Source of the DNA: CAZRAL01 sp964598005
GTDB taxonomy: Bacteria; Pseudomonadota; Gammaproteobacteria; Burkholderiales; Usitatibacteraceae
DNA: 22,746 nucleotides
Reading direction: 5' to 3'
NCBI GenBank assembly: GCA_964598005.1
Contig: CAZRAL010000044.1
Coordinates: forward strand, 1-22,746
The first letter of the stretch is position 1; each line of letters starts with the position of its first letter. The notes beneath the pieces are model-generated. The model was not told where the DNA came from. It saw nothing but the letters and a program-made list of their open reading frames with translations, and did not search any database. Shown one piece after another: positions 14,678 to 22,691 of the stretch. The translations under genes were made by a program, and so were the position numbers.

Positions 14678-16138
14678 TCAGAATTTCACCATCACGTTGC
14701 GTAGCTCGGTATAGAACTCGAGTGAATGCACCCCGCCTTCGCGACCGATCCCTGATTGTTTGGCGCCACCGAAGGGGGTACGCAGGTCGCGCAGGAACCA
14801 ACTGTTGATCCAGCACAGCCCTACTTCCAGCCTGGCCGCCAGGCGATAGGCGCGGCCGATATCGTGCGTATAAACTGACGCGCACAGGCCGTAAGGCGTA
14901 TTGTTCGCCATGTTTAGGGCTTCCTGTTCGGTATCAAAAGGCTGAATGTGGCAACAAGGCCCGAATATCTCCTCGCGAACTACTGCGGCGGTTTCAGGCA
15001 GGCCAGTCCATATCGTCGGCTGCACCCAGGCCCCTTGTTGCAAATCGGGAGGCATGGCGGGAATTCCGCCACCGGTCACAATTGTGGCTCCGTCTTCTTT
15101 TGCTTTTTTGTAGTAGGCGAGAACCTTGTCGCGATGTGCCTGACTGATCAAAGGGCCAATGCGGGTGTCGGGATCGGTGGGACGACCTGGTTTCATCCCT
15201 TCAGCCTTCAGTTTCAATGCCGCCACAAATTTGTCAAAGATTGGCCGTTCCACATAAACGCGCTCAGTACCCAGACATACCTGGCCGCAATTTTCAAATA
15301 CTGATCGTGTCACACTGGCGATCGCAGCCTCAAAGTCGCAATCAGCAAATACCAGTGCTGGATTTTTCCCCCCCAGTTCAAACGAAACAGGGCGTACACC
15401 ATTGGCCGCCGCTTTCATGATGGCGACGCCGGTCTGTGTTTCACCCGTAAATGTCACCGCATTGACACCGGGATGGTTGGTTAAAAATTCACCTGCAGAA
15501 CCGGGACCGAATCCATGTACAACGTTGTAAACGCCGGCTGGTATTCCCGCCTTGTTCATAACTTCCCCCAGTAATGTGGCGGTAGCGGGCGTTTCTTCGG
15601 AAGGTTTGACCACGACAGTATTGCCACACGCCAGTGCGGGGCCGACTTTCCAGGTCATCAACAGCAGTGGTAAATTCCATGGGCATACCACGGCGATCAC
15701 CCCTTTGGGAACCCGAATCGCATAACTGAGCGCCTGGGCCCCATCAGGAGTTTTCATTTGAAATGATTCAGTCGGAACATTCTTGATTACATCGGCAAAA
15801 ATCTTGAAATTCGCTGCGCCGCGTGGAATATCGATATGCGACGCCAGGCTTTTTGGCTTTCCAGTGTCGGCCATTTCTGCGTCGAGAAATTCATCGAAAC
15901 GGCGATTGATTTCATCGGCCACTTCGTAAAGTAACCCCACCCGCTCATTGACGGACAGATTGCCCCAAGGACCGGTAAGCGCTGTGCGCGCAGCATTGAC
16001 CGCGCGGCCTACTTCTGCAGCACCACCTTCGTGAATTATTCCGATCAATGCATTGTCAACTGGGCAGCGATTTTCAAAGCGCTTGCCGGATTCGGAACCA
16101 ACGAATTGGCCATTAATAAAATGTTTGAATTCTTTCAT
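14678..16138 (-). CDS. dmpC: 2-hydroxymuconic semialdehyde dehydrogenase
   Basis: A 486-residue NAD-dependent aldehyde dehydrogenase oxidising 2-hydroxymuconic semialdehyde to 2-hydroxymuconate, the enol form of 4-oxalocrotonate. Catalytic residues are Asn155 (PWNLP), Glu254 (FELGGKNP) and the nucleophile Cys288 (GQVCLG). The size equals DmpC/XylG (486). It commits the pathway to the oxalocrotonate branch, the only branch encoded here because no hydrolase (dmpD) is present. It lies 43 bases after dmpB. Its own Shine-Dalgarno is poor, but a five-codon frame starting at 16152 behind AGAGG ends in a TGA overlapping the dmpC ATG, suggesting translational coupling. Confidence 0.95.
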   Translation of the reverse strand: MKEFKHFINGQFVGSESGKRFENRCPVDNALIGIIHEGGAAEVGRAVNAARTALTGPWGNLSVNERVGLLYEVADEINRRFDEFLDAEMADTGKPKSLASHIDIPRGAANFKIFADVIKNVPTESFQMKTPDGAQALSYAIRVPKGVIAVVCPWNLPLLLMTWKVGPALACGNTVVVKPSEETPATATLLGEVMNKAGIPAGVYNVVHGFGPGSAGEFLTNHPGVNAVTFTGETQTGVAIMKAAANGVRPVSFELGGKNPALVFADCDFEAAIASVTRSVFENCGQVCLGTERVYVERPIFDKFVAALKLKAEGMKPGRPTDPDTRIGPLISQAHRDKVLAYYKKAKEDGATIVTGGGIPAMPPDLQQGAWVQPTIWTGLPETAAVVREEIFGPCCHIQPFDTEQEALNMANNTPYGLCASVYTHDIGRAYRLAARLEVGLCWINSWFLRDLRTPFGGAKQSGIGREGGVHSLEFYTELRNVMVKF

Positions 16139-16152
16139 GCTTGTTCTTTCAT
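16135..16152 (-). CDS. Five-codon leader frame overlapping the dmpC start
   Basis: ATG at 16152, eight bases behind AGAGG (16165-16161), encodes MKEQA and stops at a TGA (16137-16135) that shares bases with the dmpC ATG at 16138. The arrangement (ATGA) is that of termination-reinitiation. A similar leader frame precedes dmpF. It probably acts as a ribosome loader rather than producing a useful peptide. Confidence 0.35.
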   Translation of the reverse strand: MKEQA

Positions 16153-16181
16153 CTTCGATTCCTCTTTATTGCCATGAGGCT

Positions 16182-17114
16182 TCATGTCACCACAGACATA
16201 AAGCGCTCGTTCAACTTGCGATCGTGATAAAAGATAGCTCGTCCTAATTCATCTTCAGTCCACGTAATGGTAGGTTTATCAGGGTAATAAATATAACCAC
16301 CAGAAAAAACCTCGTTCCGATTGCCGGAAGGATCAAAGAAATAAATCGTTTCGCCACGGGTAATACCATGTCGAGTTGGGCCAATATCAAGTGACACCCG
16401 TTTTTTAGTAATGATGTCAGCTGCTTTTAATACTTCGTTCCAGTTATCGAGCATGAACGAGGCATGGTGAAATTTGCCTTTGACCGGTTGACGAATGAAC
16501 GCTACATCATGAGGTTTATTTGAACAACTCAAAAAAGCCGCGATAACAAGCTTTTCAGGCCCCGCTACCACCCGTTCAGACAGACTGAAACCCAGTACGT
16601 CAACAAATAATTTGACCACGCTATCTAGTTCATCGCCATATAATAGACAGTGATCGAAACGTGAGGGCGCCATTCCTTTTAATCCATCGGGCCAAGCCTC
16701 AGGATTAAGATTAGGCATACCGTTACCAACTTTTTCCTTTTCTGCAAACAGTTCCATTACATGACCGGTTGCTGTAGTAAACCGAAACCGCTCACCAGTC
16801 CGAGGATGTTCGCCTGCGGGAACCCATTCCAAGTCAACGGCCAATTTCGATTTCTCAATATCGGCTGCTAATTTCTTAAGCGTAAAAGTCGACTCGACTC
16901 GCCAGCCCATATAATCCATACCTGCCTGGTCAGCCTCGCGTAACACGACACTATGGTGATCGTGTTCATCCCATGCTTTCAGAAATACCCGACCACGGGC
17001 ATCACGAGCCGTTTCCAGCAGCCCCAACACTTCTGTGTAGTGTTCGACTGCTTTCTGCATATTGAGGACACGCAATGCAACATGTCCCGGGCGTAAAATG
17101 CCTGTAAGTGCCAT
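16182..17114 (-). CDS. dmpB: Catechol 2,3-dioxygenase
   Basis: A 310-residue extradiol dioxygenase cleaving catechol next to the hydroxyl groups to 2-hydroxymuconic semialdehyde. The Fe(II) ligands are His155 (RFDHCLLYG), His217 (FHHASF) and Glu268 (NRNEVF), with the IDIGPTRHG-type segment (SLDIGPTRHGITRG) preserved. Its metal-site region FFDPSGNRNEVF and C-terminus FYHDRKLNERF closely resemble the TOL/dmp XylE-DmpB type. It lies 13 bases after the ferredoxin dmpQ, whose family reactivates this enzyme by reducing its iron. A second, diverged copy lies at 3965-4894. This one, by similarity and by position behind dmpQ, is the dmpB counterpart. Confidence 0.95.
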   Translation of the reverse strand: MALTGILRPGHVALRVLNMQKAVEHYTEVLGLLETARDARGRVFLKAWDEHDHHSVVLREADQAGMDYMGWRVESTFTLKKLAADIEKSKLAVDLEWVPAGEHPRTGERFRFTTATGHVMELFAEKEKVGNGMPNLNPEAWPDGLKGMAPSRFDHCLLYGDELDSVVKLFVDVLGFSLSERVVAGPEKLVIAAFLSCSNKPHDVAFIRQPVKGKFHHASFMLDNWNEVLKAADIITKKRVSLDIGPTRHGITRGETIYFFDPSGNRNEVFSGGYIYYPDKPTITWTEDELGRAIFYHDRKLNERFMSVVT

Positions 17115-17127
17115 TAATGTTTTTCCT

Positions 17128-17484
17128 TTATGTATTAATCACTGATGTATGATCTGGAAGGCAATCAAATTCCGCTATTCGGGCAGATTTAACCGCTCGC
17201 ATCATCTTGCCAACAACAATTACTCTTAGGTCACTGGTGGGGTAAAGGCGGCAAGCTAAGGCAAAACCTGCGGCCTCTTCGCACTCTGCTACACAGGCGC
17301 GGCTCATTTTCTCGGTTCGATAACTGCCAGAAATGACGCGTATCTTGCACACTCCACAACCACCGCCGCGGCAGCCTACGGGAATCCCCTTGCGCCGTAA
17401 TTGCTCCATGGCTTTCAGCACATTTTGTTTGGCATCACAAGGGAAACGCTCCCCGGTATTTTCGATTTCCACAGTAAAGACCAT
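17128..17484 (-). CDS. dmpQ: Plant-type [2Fe-2S] ferredoxin that maintains catechol dioxygenase
   Basis: A 118-residue ferredoxin of the XylT/DmpQ kind. The cluster ligands are Cys38, Cys43, Cys46 and Cys78 in the spacing CX4CX2CX31C (CRGGGCGVCK and FALACRL). Family members reduce oxidised Fe(III) in catechol 2,3-dioxygenase and so restore activity. The gene directly precedes dmpB (13 bases) and follows dmpP (14 bases). The likely electron donor is the DmpP reductase, though this is inference. The Shine-Dalgarno is weak, so it may depend on ribosomes from dmpP. Confidence 0.92.
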   Translation of the reverse strand: MVFTVEIENTGERFPCDAKQNVLKAMEQLRRKGIPVGCRGGGCGVCKIRVISGSYRTEKMSRACVAECEEAAGFALACRLYPTSDLRVIVVGKMMRAVKSARIAEFDCLPDHTSVINT

Positions 17485-17498
17485 ATTCGTTTATCGTC

Positions 17499-18563
17499 TT
17501 AAATGGATCGAAACAGCGGGCTTTTCGCCAGGCCTGATGCGCCATCCGCGCTGGTCAAAAACTTTTCGGTATAAATATCGCGCTCATACAACCGCCCTTG
17601 CATCAGCGTACGAATACAGGCTTCGATCATCACTGGCGGCCCGCATAGATAGGCCTTATGGCCACGGAAATCACCGTTGAAACTTTCTTTTGCAGCGTCG
17701 TGCACAAACCCTTTCAGACCGCTCCATTTGCACTCCGCGGTCGCTTCAGAAAGCGCCGGTACATAAGTGAAATGGGGATGCTTAGCAGCCAGTTCCCTGA
17801 ATAATTCATCGTAGTAAAGCTCTTTGCGATTGCGCGCACCATAGATCAGGGTAATTTTGCGCGTATCTCCTTCTTCAAGTAGGTCCAGAATCATGGATTT
17901 AGGGCTGGACAGGCCCGATCCACCCGCCATCAAAATCACCGGTTGAAGATCGGATTTGCGTATGTAAAAACGCCCCAACGGGCCAGTAAACCGAATTTCA
18001 TCTCCTACCTGCAATGTGTCATGAAGATAGGCCGTGCCCTTGCCTCCCATAACCCGACGAACATTAAGTTCCACCTGTTGACGCGAACCGGGTGCCGTCG
18101 CCAGTGAAAAAGCCCGCGGTATTTCCTCGCCGGGGATATGTACATGTATGTATTGTCCGGCCTGGAAATCGATACCGTCTCTGCCAAGGTCAATCCATAT
18201 CCCTTTAATGGTGGGGGTGAGATCGACGATTTTTGCAATACAGCCAGTATGATCCTGAATCGGGAAGTGCCGTGCATCGGGTTCATCATCGATGTCTGCC
18301 TCAATAGTCACATCTGAAAGTACGGTCGCACAACAGGCCAGGCATTTTTTTTCCTCGCGCTCGAAGTCCATTAGGGCGAATGGTGACGCAGCGCCCAATT
18401 CCACTTCTCCATCCAACACCTGGACCTTGCAAGTAGCGCACAAACCATGACAACACGCGTGGGGCAACCATATTCCTGCACGCAGGCAGGCATCCAGAAT
18501 AGTCTGCCCTTCTGCAATATCGACGCTATGGCCGATCGGCTCGATTGCGATCCGGTAACTCAT
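17499..18563 (-). CDS. dmpP: Phenol hydroxylase reductase component (P5)
   Basis: A 354-residue NADH-dependent reductase passing electrons to the diiron hydroxylase. It has an N-terminal plant-type [2Fe-2S] domain (Cys37, Cys42, Cys45, Cys77), an FAD-binding segment with RAFS (150-153) preceded by GQYIHV, and an NAD-binding segment with GGSG (214-217), ending with the CGPP motif near the C-terminus. Length and order match DmpP (353). It is the last gene of the hydroxylase set, 19 bases after dmpO. No missing motif was noticed. Confidence 0.96.
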   Translation of the reverse strand: MSYRIAIEPIGHSVDIAEGQTILDACLRAGIWLPHACCHGLCATCKVQVLDGEVELGAASPFALMDFEREEKKCLACCATVLSDVTIEADIDDEPDARHFPIQDHTGCIAKIVDLTPTIKGIWIDLGRDGIDFQAGQYIHVHIPGEEIPRAFSLATAPGSRQQVELNVRRVMGGKGTAYLHDTLQVGDEIRFTGPLGRFYIRKSDLQPVILMAGGSGLSSPKSMILDLLEEGDTRKITLIYGARNRKELYYDELFRELAAKHPHFTYVPALSEATAECKWSGLKGFVHDAAKESFNGDFRGHKAYLCGPPVMIEACIRTLMQGRLYERDIYTEKFLTSADGASGLAKSPLFRSI

Positions 18564-18582
18564 GGTTAGATGTGATCCAGAA

Positions 18583-18945
18583 TCAGGAACACGTACCCTG
18601 AATACCAGTGAGGCCGGGGGTCCGGAAACGAATCACAGCCTTGTGGCCCAGACCATTTTCGGTAAGGTCTTTATCAAAAAAAGGCTGGAACGGTTTGCCA
18701 GAACGCCACCATTCGGCTCGATTCCAGTCAATTTTTTCCCAATCTGGATGCGCTGAAAACAGCCCTGGCAATACATCTTTAACCAGCGTACCAAATGGCA
18801 TATTCCCTGGCACAGGAATACAAAATGGTGCAGCAAACATCAAGTGATCTTCCCACCCAATATAAAGAAGCTGATTACCATGAAAATTTTTGGCCTGGTC
18901 ACGGACCTCTCCTCGGTAGCTTTCTTTTATCGCAATCACCGCCAT
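18583..18945 (-). CDS. dmpO: Phenol hydroxylase component P4
   Basis: A 120-residue small subunit (gamma) of the phenol hydroxylase oxygenase. I prefer the ATG at 18945, giving MAVIAIKESY and seven bases of spacing from GAGGAG. A GTG two codons' worth of bases earlier (18948) is in frame and would add one residue. Family segments are NFHGNQLLYIGWEDHLMF, MPFGTLVKDVLPG and HPDWEKIDW. The gap from dmpN is about 87 bases, the longest inside the hydroxylase set, with nothing regulatory that I can support in it. The subunit is required for assembly of the (alpha-beta-gamma)2 oxygenase. Confidence 0.95.
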   Translation of the reverse strand: MAVIAIKESYRGEVRDQAKNFHGNQLLYIGWEDHLMFAAPFCIPVPGNMPFGTLVKDVLPGLFSAHPDWEKIDWNRAEWWRSGKPFQPFFDKDLTENGLGHKAVIRFRTPGLTGIQGTCS

Positions 18946-19032
18946 CACATTTCTCCTCTTTATGACTATCTAAGCGCTAACAAACAATTACGCCTTCAAT
19001 ATTGGATCTGCCATACTTTAATGCACGCGACG

Positions 19033-20580
19033 CTAAGCCTTTTTTTCTATCGGCACATCGTCGTGACGACCTGGTTTTCCGGTCCAGCGCTCCCAATTGC
19101 TGCGATCAGGTGATTCATCGTAGTCTCCACCGTCGTGCCCCATGTTCATGTGATACCAGGCTAGTACATCAGGCAAAGTAGCGCCGCCGCAATTGCCTTG
19201 ATAGATCTGATGGACGGGAAGCCAAGCTTGAACATATTTTTCTGGCTCATTTTCGAAAATGTCTTTGCATCCGTCCGAACAAAAGTGGTATTTCATTCCG
19301 CTGTAATCGGTTTCCCGATAGCAGGTCTTGGTGGGATCGTCCGGCTCGGTAAACAACATTGGGATCTGGCAGGTTTGGCAGAGCATGGGCAAAGTTTTGT
19401 TGTCAAAGCGCTTGCCCTGTTTTTTAAGCGCGCGCCAGTACTCAAACCGGGGTCGGTAGAGGCGATCAAAAGTATCTGGATATTTTTCGGATAACCATGC
19501 CATCTCGTTGTCGGAAGGCAGCCACGTATTGAATAGTGCTGCTTCGCGATATTGATAAAATGTTGCCCACGCCTCATGGGAAAGACGATCTTTCTCTTTG
19601 ACCGATACTTCCCAGTACTTTGGCATTCTGATGCCGTAACGGCTCAGATCTTCAAATAACGCCGCGCCGTTTTTTTCGAAATACATTTCCCAGGCTTCCT
19701 GCCAGGACATGACGCGCTTGGGGAGCATGTAGTCCATCATCATCGCGACTAGTGTCAACAGCCGATAACCACGCCAGAACCATTTATCGATCCACTTTTG
19801 TACGATCGGTACATTGTCGGGATCCTGCTCCAAGATGAACTTAACCACTTCCAGGCCGAGCGTCATATGGCGCGATTCATCGGACTGCGCGGAAAAACCG
19901 AAGGTCACCGTAGCCATATCACCGTTGAAGGCTGCCCCGGACATAAACGGCATAAACACCAGATTGGTCAGCACGTATTCGAATGAAAAAGAAATGGCTG
20001 TCACAAACTCGAAGGGCCCTGCGGTCATGGCATCATCGAAATAGGACTTGGGTACCGACAGGTACCAGACCCGATCGTGCATATAGGCAAAATCGTGGAA
20101 ACCGTTGAAGAATTTGTTATATTGGCCGATGGTATGGACCTGCGTCTGGACGTGGCGCAATTCGTCGATGGCCTGCATCTGGCAGGCAACGCGTGCTCCG
20201 GTGCCACGAAAATTACGTCCAGCCATCGCAAAGCCTCTGTGGGCTGCGTATTCAAGCGGCGAAATGCCAGTCAAGAACAGTTTTAAGGTGTTGATGTAAC
20301 GCGCATCAGCGACGTTGAACTGGCCATTGTTTTGCTGGAAAGCATCGATAATGGCGTAAAGCTTGCGTTCTTTTTCACCCTGATATTTCCAGTAAGCATC
20401 CATGGTCAAGCGGAAGGGATCTTCCCACTTGTCCCAATCATGAACCTTGATACCCTCGAACTTATCCTGCGGAAACACTTTGTCCATGGGCTGATAAGTC
20501 GTCTCCCAACCAAGGCCGCGTGTCATCAACGCATAATTTTCTTTGAGGCTCAGTTTTTTAGTGACTGCAGAAATCGTCAT
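19033..20580 (-). CDS. dmpN: Phenol hydroxylase large (alpha) subunit, diiron oxygenase
   Basis: A 515-residue catalytic subunit hydroxylating phenol to catechol. The carboxylate-bridged diiron site is complete: Glu110 (PLEYAAHRG), Glu140 and His143 (AIDELRH), Glu201 (SFEYVLTN), Glu235 and His238 (SDESRH). The C-terminal region carries a YHS-like metal-binding motif (CQTC near 411, then HFCSDGCKDIF), as in other DmpN-type proteins. Length matches the family (517). It sits between dmpM (20-base gap) and dmpO, in the standard KLMNOP order. No frameshift or missing ligand is seen, so the enzyme should be functional. Confidence 0.97.
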   Translation of the reverse strand: MTISAVTKKLSLKENYALMTRGLGWETTYQPMDKVFPQDKFEGIKVHDWDKWEDPFRLTMDAYWKYQGEKERKLYAIIDAFQQNNGQFNVADARYINTLKLFLTGISPLEYAAHRGFAMAGRNFRGTGARVACQMQAIDELRHVQTQVHTIGQYNKFFNGFHDFAYMHDRVWYLSVPKSYFDDAMTAGPFEFVTAISFSFEYVLTNLVFMPFMSGAAFNGDMATVTFGFSAQSDESRHMTLGLEVVKFILEQDPDNVPIVQKWIDKWFWRGYRLLTLVAMMMDYMLPKRVMSWQEAWEMYFEKNGAALFEDLSRYGIRMPKYWEVSVKEKDRLSHEAWATFYQYREAALFNTWLPSDNEMAWLSEKYPDTFDRLYRPRFEYWRALKKQGKRFDNKTLPMLCQTCQIPMLFTEPDDPTKTCYRETDYSGMKYHFCSDGCKDIFENEPEKYVQAWLPVHQIYQGNCGGATLPDVLAWYHMNMGHDGGDYDESPDRSNWERWTGKPGRHDDVPIEKKA

Positions 20581-20601
20581 ATATTTCTCCTTGAAAACTG
20601 C

Positions 20602-20877
20602 CTAGACAGTTTTCCATTGCAAAATAAACTCATCGTCCGATTCATCGATGTTGCCAGCAAGCGAAATTAGATTGAGATGCAGTTCCCGTAGATCAAAAGG
20701 GCGCCCGATCAGCGCTTCTATGGAACTGCGTTTGATTACCAATCGCCCTGGTGCATCGATCTTTACCATCGCTGGATAAGAAACCACAGTAGCGTGCGGG
20801 TTATCAATTTCGATGGCTTCGATAATGGAACGCGACTCGTCATTGGCCTGAAAAGCAATAAATACGGGATGGATCAT
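20602..20877 (-). CDS. dmpM: Phenol hydroxylase regulatory/effector component (P2)
   Basis: A 91-residue cofactorless effector protein of the MmoB/DmpM family, required for efficient coupling of electron supply and substrate hydroxylation at the diiron subunit. The family shape is visible: MIHPVFIAFQANDESRSIIEAI at the N-terminus and the VVSYPAMVKIDAPG then LVIKRSSIEALIGR middle. GGGAGG lies 7-8 bases before the ATG. It lies between dmpL (15 bases) and dmpN. Size agrees with DmpM (90). Confidence 0.95.
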   Translation of the reverse strand: MIHPVFIAFQANDESRSIIEAIEIDNPHATVVSYPAMVKIDAPGRLVIKRSSIEALIGRPFDLRELHLNLISLAGNIDESDDEFILQWKTV

Positions 20878-20892
20878 GATTTTTCCTCCCTG

Positions 20893-21897
20893 CTACACAA
20901 CTCTACGCAAGCCGAGCTTGCCGACCCGATCGCTGAATGCGGCAATCACACCTTTCAATTCCACTTGCGCGCAATCACCGAACATTTCATCGGTTAAAGG
21001 AAGCAATGCAGCTGCTACCTGGTCGCGCCAGGAATCAACCCATTTGTTGAGCAATGCAGCATTTGCAGGCGATTCGGTAGCAGCCGTTTTCACGGTTGCA
21101 TCCACCCAGCGGCTGGTTTCTTCGAACCAATTATTCATGAACTCGTTAATCATGGATAACCCATGGCCATGCTGGTTGGCGATCAGTGCATCAAAACGCC
21201 TATAGATCAGCGGATAAAGTAAGCCATCAAAAACCAGATTTTGGGCAATGAATAGTTCAATGCAATCACGCGTCACCATCATATTTTCGACCGTGCGCCG
21301 CAGGCCCTGCCATGCGAAATGGTTCAACCAGTTTTCCTTACCCTGGGTTAGGGAACTACCCTGATTACCGTCGAGGATCAAACCAATGCGTGTAAGGTAT
21401 TGAGCAATCCCCAAACGGTCCATGGTATGAAACATAGTGGCCTGGGTAAGTGCCGTACCCCATGCATAACTGGTGATATAACAATTATTGGTATTGGCAC
21501 CGCATTCGACATGTCGCAGCGGCACCATGACAAATGCTATTTTGGCTCGTGCATCATCAGGCAAACAACTCAGAAGTCCACGTTTTTCGACAAACTCCAA
21601 ATGCTTTTCCATCGTTTCCTGTTGCCTGGAACGGGTGATCGTATAGGTGCCATAATAGTATTGGCGTGGGTCTTTGAAGACATACCAATCTTTCATCTCG
21701 ATAGCAGTACGACGCTTGTCATAAAGTTCTAATTCTGGCTGCCATAACGGTCGGTAATGAAAATTAACTTCCGGTTGTAAATCCAGTGTCGCCTCCTGAT
21801 AACGCGAGGCCGTCTTATCGCTGCCCAGCCGTCTTGCCACATTACTAAATGTGTGACGCAGGGATACGACTGATGTGGTTTTAATATCAATCTGCAT
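20893..21897 (-). CDS. dmpL: Phenol hydroxylase beta subunit (P1)
   Basis: A 334-residue beta subunit of the oxygenase. It has the helical ferritin-like fold without a complete metal site and packs against the alpha subunit. Family regions include the YYYGTYTITRSRQQETME segment, VMVPLRHVECGANTNNC, and the C-terminal ELKGVIAAFSDRVG. The ATG at 21897 is preceded by AGAGGA. Length matches DmpL (331). It lies 16 bases after dmpK and 15 before dmpM, consistent with cotranscription. Confidence 0.96.
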   Translation of the reverse strand: MQIDIKTTSVVSLRHTFSNVARRLGSDKTASRYQEATLDLQPEVNFHYRPLWQPELELYDKRRTAIEMKDWYVFKDPRQYYYGTYTITRSRQQETMEKHLEFVEKRGLLSCLPDDARAKIAFVMVPLRHVECGANTNNCYITSYAWGTALTQATMFHTMDRLGIAQYLTRIGLILDGNQGSSLTQGKENWLNHFAWQGLRRTVENMMVTRDCIELFIAQNLVFDGLLYPLIYRRFDALIANQHGHGLSMINEFMNNWFEETSRWVDATVKTAATESPANAALLNKWVDSWRDQVAAALLPLTDEMFGDCAQVELKGVIAAFSDRVGKLGLRRVV

Positions 21898-21913
21898 GCT
21901 TTATTCCTCTTTG

Positions 21914-22183
21914 CTATTCTTTTAAACCCGGCTGCCCATAGCGCCATTTCATTTGTTCGTTATCCAACGTCAACCCTTCTTCGCGCGTGAGATACACTAC
22001 ATTCTGCTTGCGACAAAACTCCTGATAATCTTTTAGCAACAACACCAACTCGACTGTCAATCCCGGTTCACCAATGGAAAAATCAAACTCGACGAAACCA
22101 TCCTGACGCAGCGCCTTAAAACGTACATAGTGACTGTCCACATCAAAAGCGCGATAAATACTGGGAAGTTGATGGACTTGCAA
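21914..22183 (-). CDS. dmpK: Phenol hydroxylase assembly subunit (P0), TTG start
   Basis: An 89-residue DmpK-family protein, needed to activate the oxygenase (probably in iron insertion) and not part of the active enzyme. The family core is visible (FDVDSHYVRFKALR, GFVEFDFSIGEPGLTVEL). The start must be the TTG at 22183: GAGAGG lies six bases upstream, an in-frame TAG occurs five codons before, and no ATG exists before residue 78. A TTG start on the first gene may lower DmpK relative to the downstream subunits. It is the promoter-proximal gene, about 75 bases after the predicted transcription start. Confidence 0.92.
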   Translation of the reverse strand: MQVHQLPSIYRAFDVDSHYVRFKALRQDGFVEFDFSIGEPGLTVELVLLLKDYQEFCRKQNVVYLTREEGLTLDNEQMKWRYGQPGLKE

Positions 22184-22266
22184 TTTTTCCTCTCGCTACT
22201 ATTGTTAAAATTTAAATGGCTTTACTTGAACTCAGACTGCCGATTTATATTTAGGTAGTTTTTCTA

Positions 22267-22284
22267 TAGCACCTCGCGTGCCAA
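22267..22284 (-). promoter_or_regulatory. Sigma-54 (-24/-12) promoter of the phenol operon
   Basis: Read on the minus strand the sequence is TTGGCACGCGAGGTGCTA. It matches the consensus YTGGCACGNNNNTTGCW in the whole -24 element and, apart from G for the first T, in the -12 element. The essential GG and GC are exactly ten bases apart (22282-22281 and 22270-22269). Transcription should start near 22257, about 75 bases upstream of dmpK. dmp-type phenol operons are known to use this kind of promoter. Confidence 0.88.
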
Positions 22285-22404
22285 TATTTTTTGTCTGGAA
22301 AAATGCTGCATTGCATGAATGCCAGAAAGGCCGCTGATAAAGGTTCTCAAGGAAAATGGATTGCATGCAGTCATAAATTACTGTGCCAAAGAGAAGTTTT
22401 TATT

Positions 22405-22420
22405 TTGATGAAATAATCAA
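22405..22420 (-). promoter_or_regulatory. DmpR/XylR-type upstream activator site
   Basis: On the minus strand TTGATTATTTCATCAA matches 13 of 16 positions of the DmpR/XylR site TTGATCAATTGATCAA and keeps perfect TTGAT...ATCAA arms. It is centred about 155 bases upstream of the predicted start, the distance expected for such activators. A weaker half-site, TTGGTCA on the plus strand, lies at 22457-22463. The activator gene is not in the window, so it must be encoded elsewhere. Confidence 0.75.
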
Positions 22421-22691
22421 ATTCTAGCAGGTGATTTCTCCAAAATTTTTTATTATTTGGTCAGATTTAATAGGGATTTACTGAAAAGCAAAATCAGTTA
22501 ATCAGCGCTAGTTTTTCATTAGCGCGGCTAACAAAATAATTCACGTTTTGGAATAGGGCCTTTTCCAGTAGATCAATGCGCGCCCGGTGGTGAGGAATGC
22601 CTCATGAATGTATATATGGTGTCCATAGTTGCCCCGCAAGCGACGAAGCTGATGAAGCCATTACTCAACAAACGACTGTTGTGCACCATAC

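Noticed and set aside
22376..22389. A second TTGGCAC element on the minus strand (22389-22383) upstream of dmpK
   Set aside because: The required GC ten bases after GG is absent (TA occurs at that place), so it cannot be a sigma-54 promoter.
22575..22691. 39-codon minus-strand open stretch between the right terminal repeat and the promoter region
   Set aside because: It is bounded by stops with no start codon or ribosome-binding site, and I recognise no family; the length is within chance.
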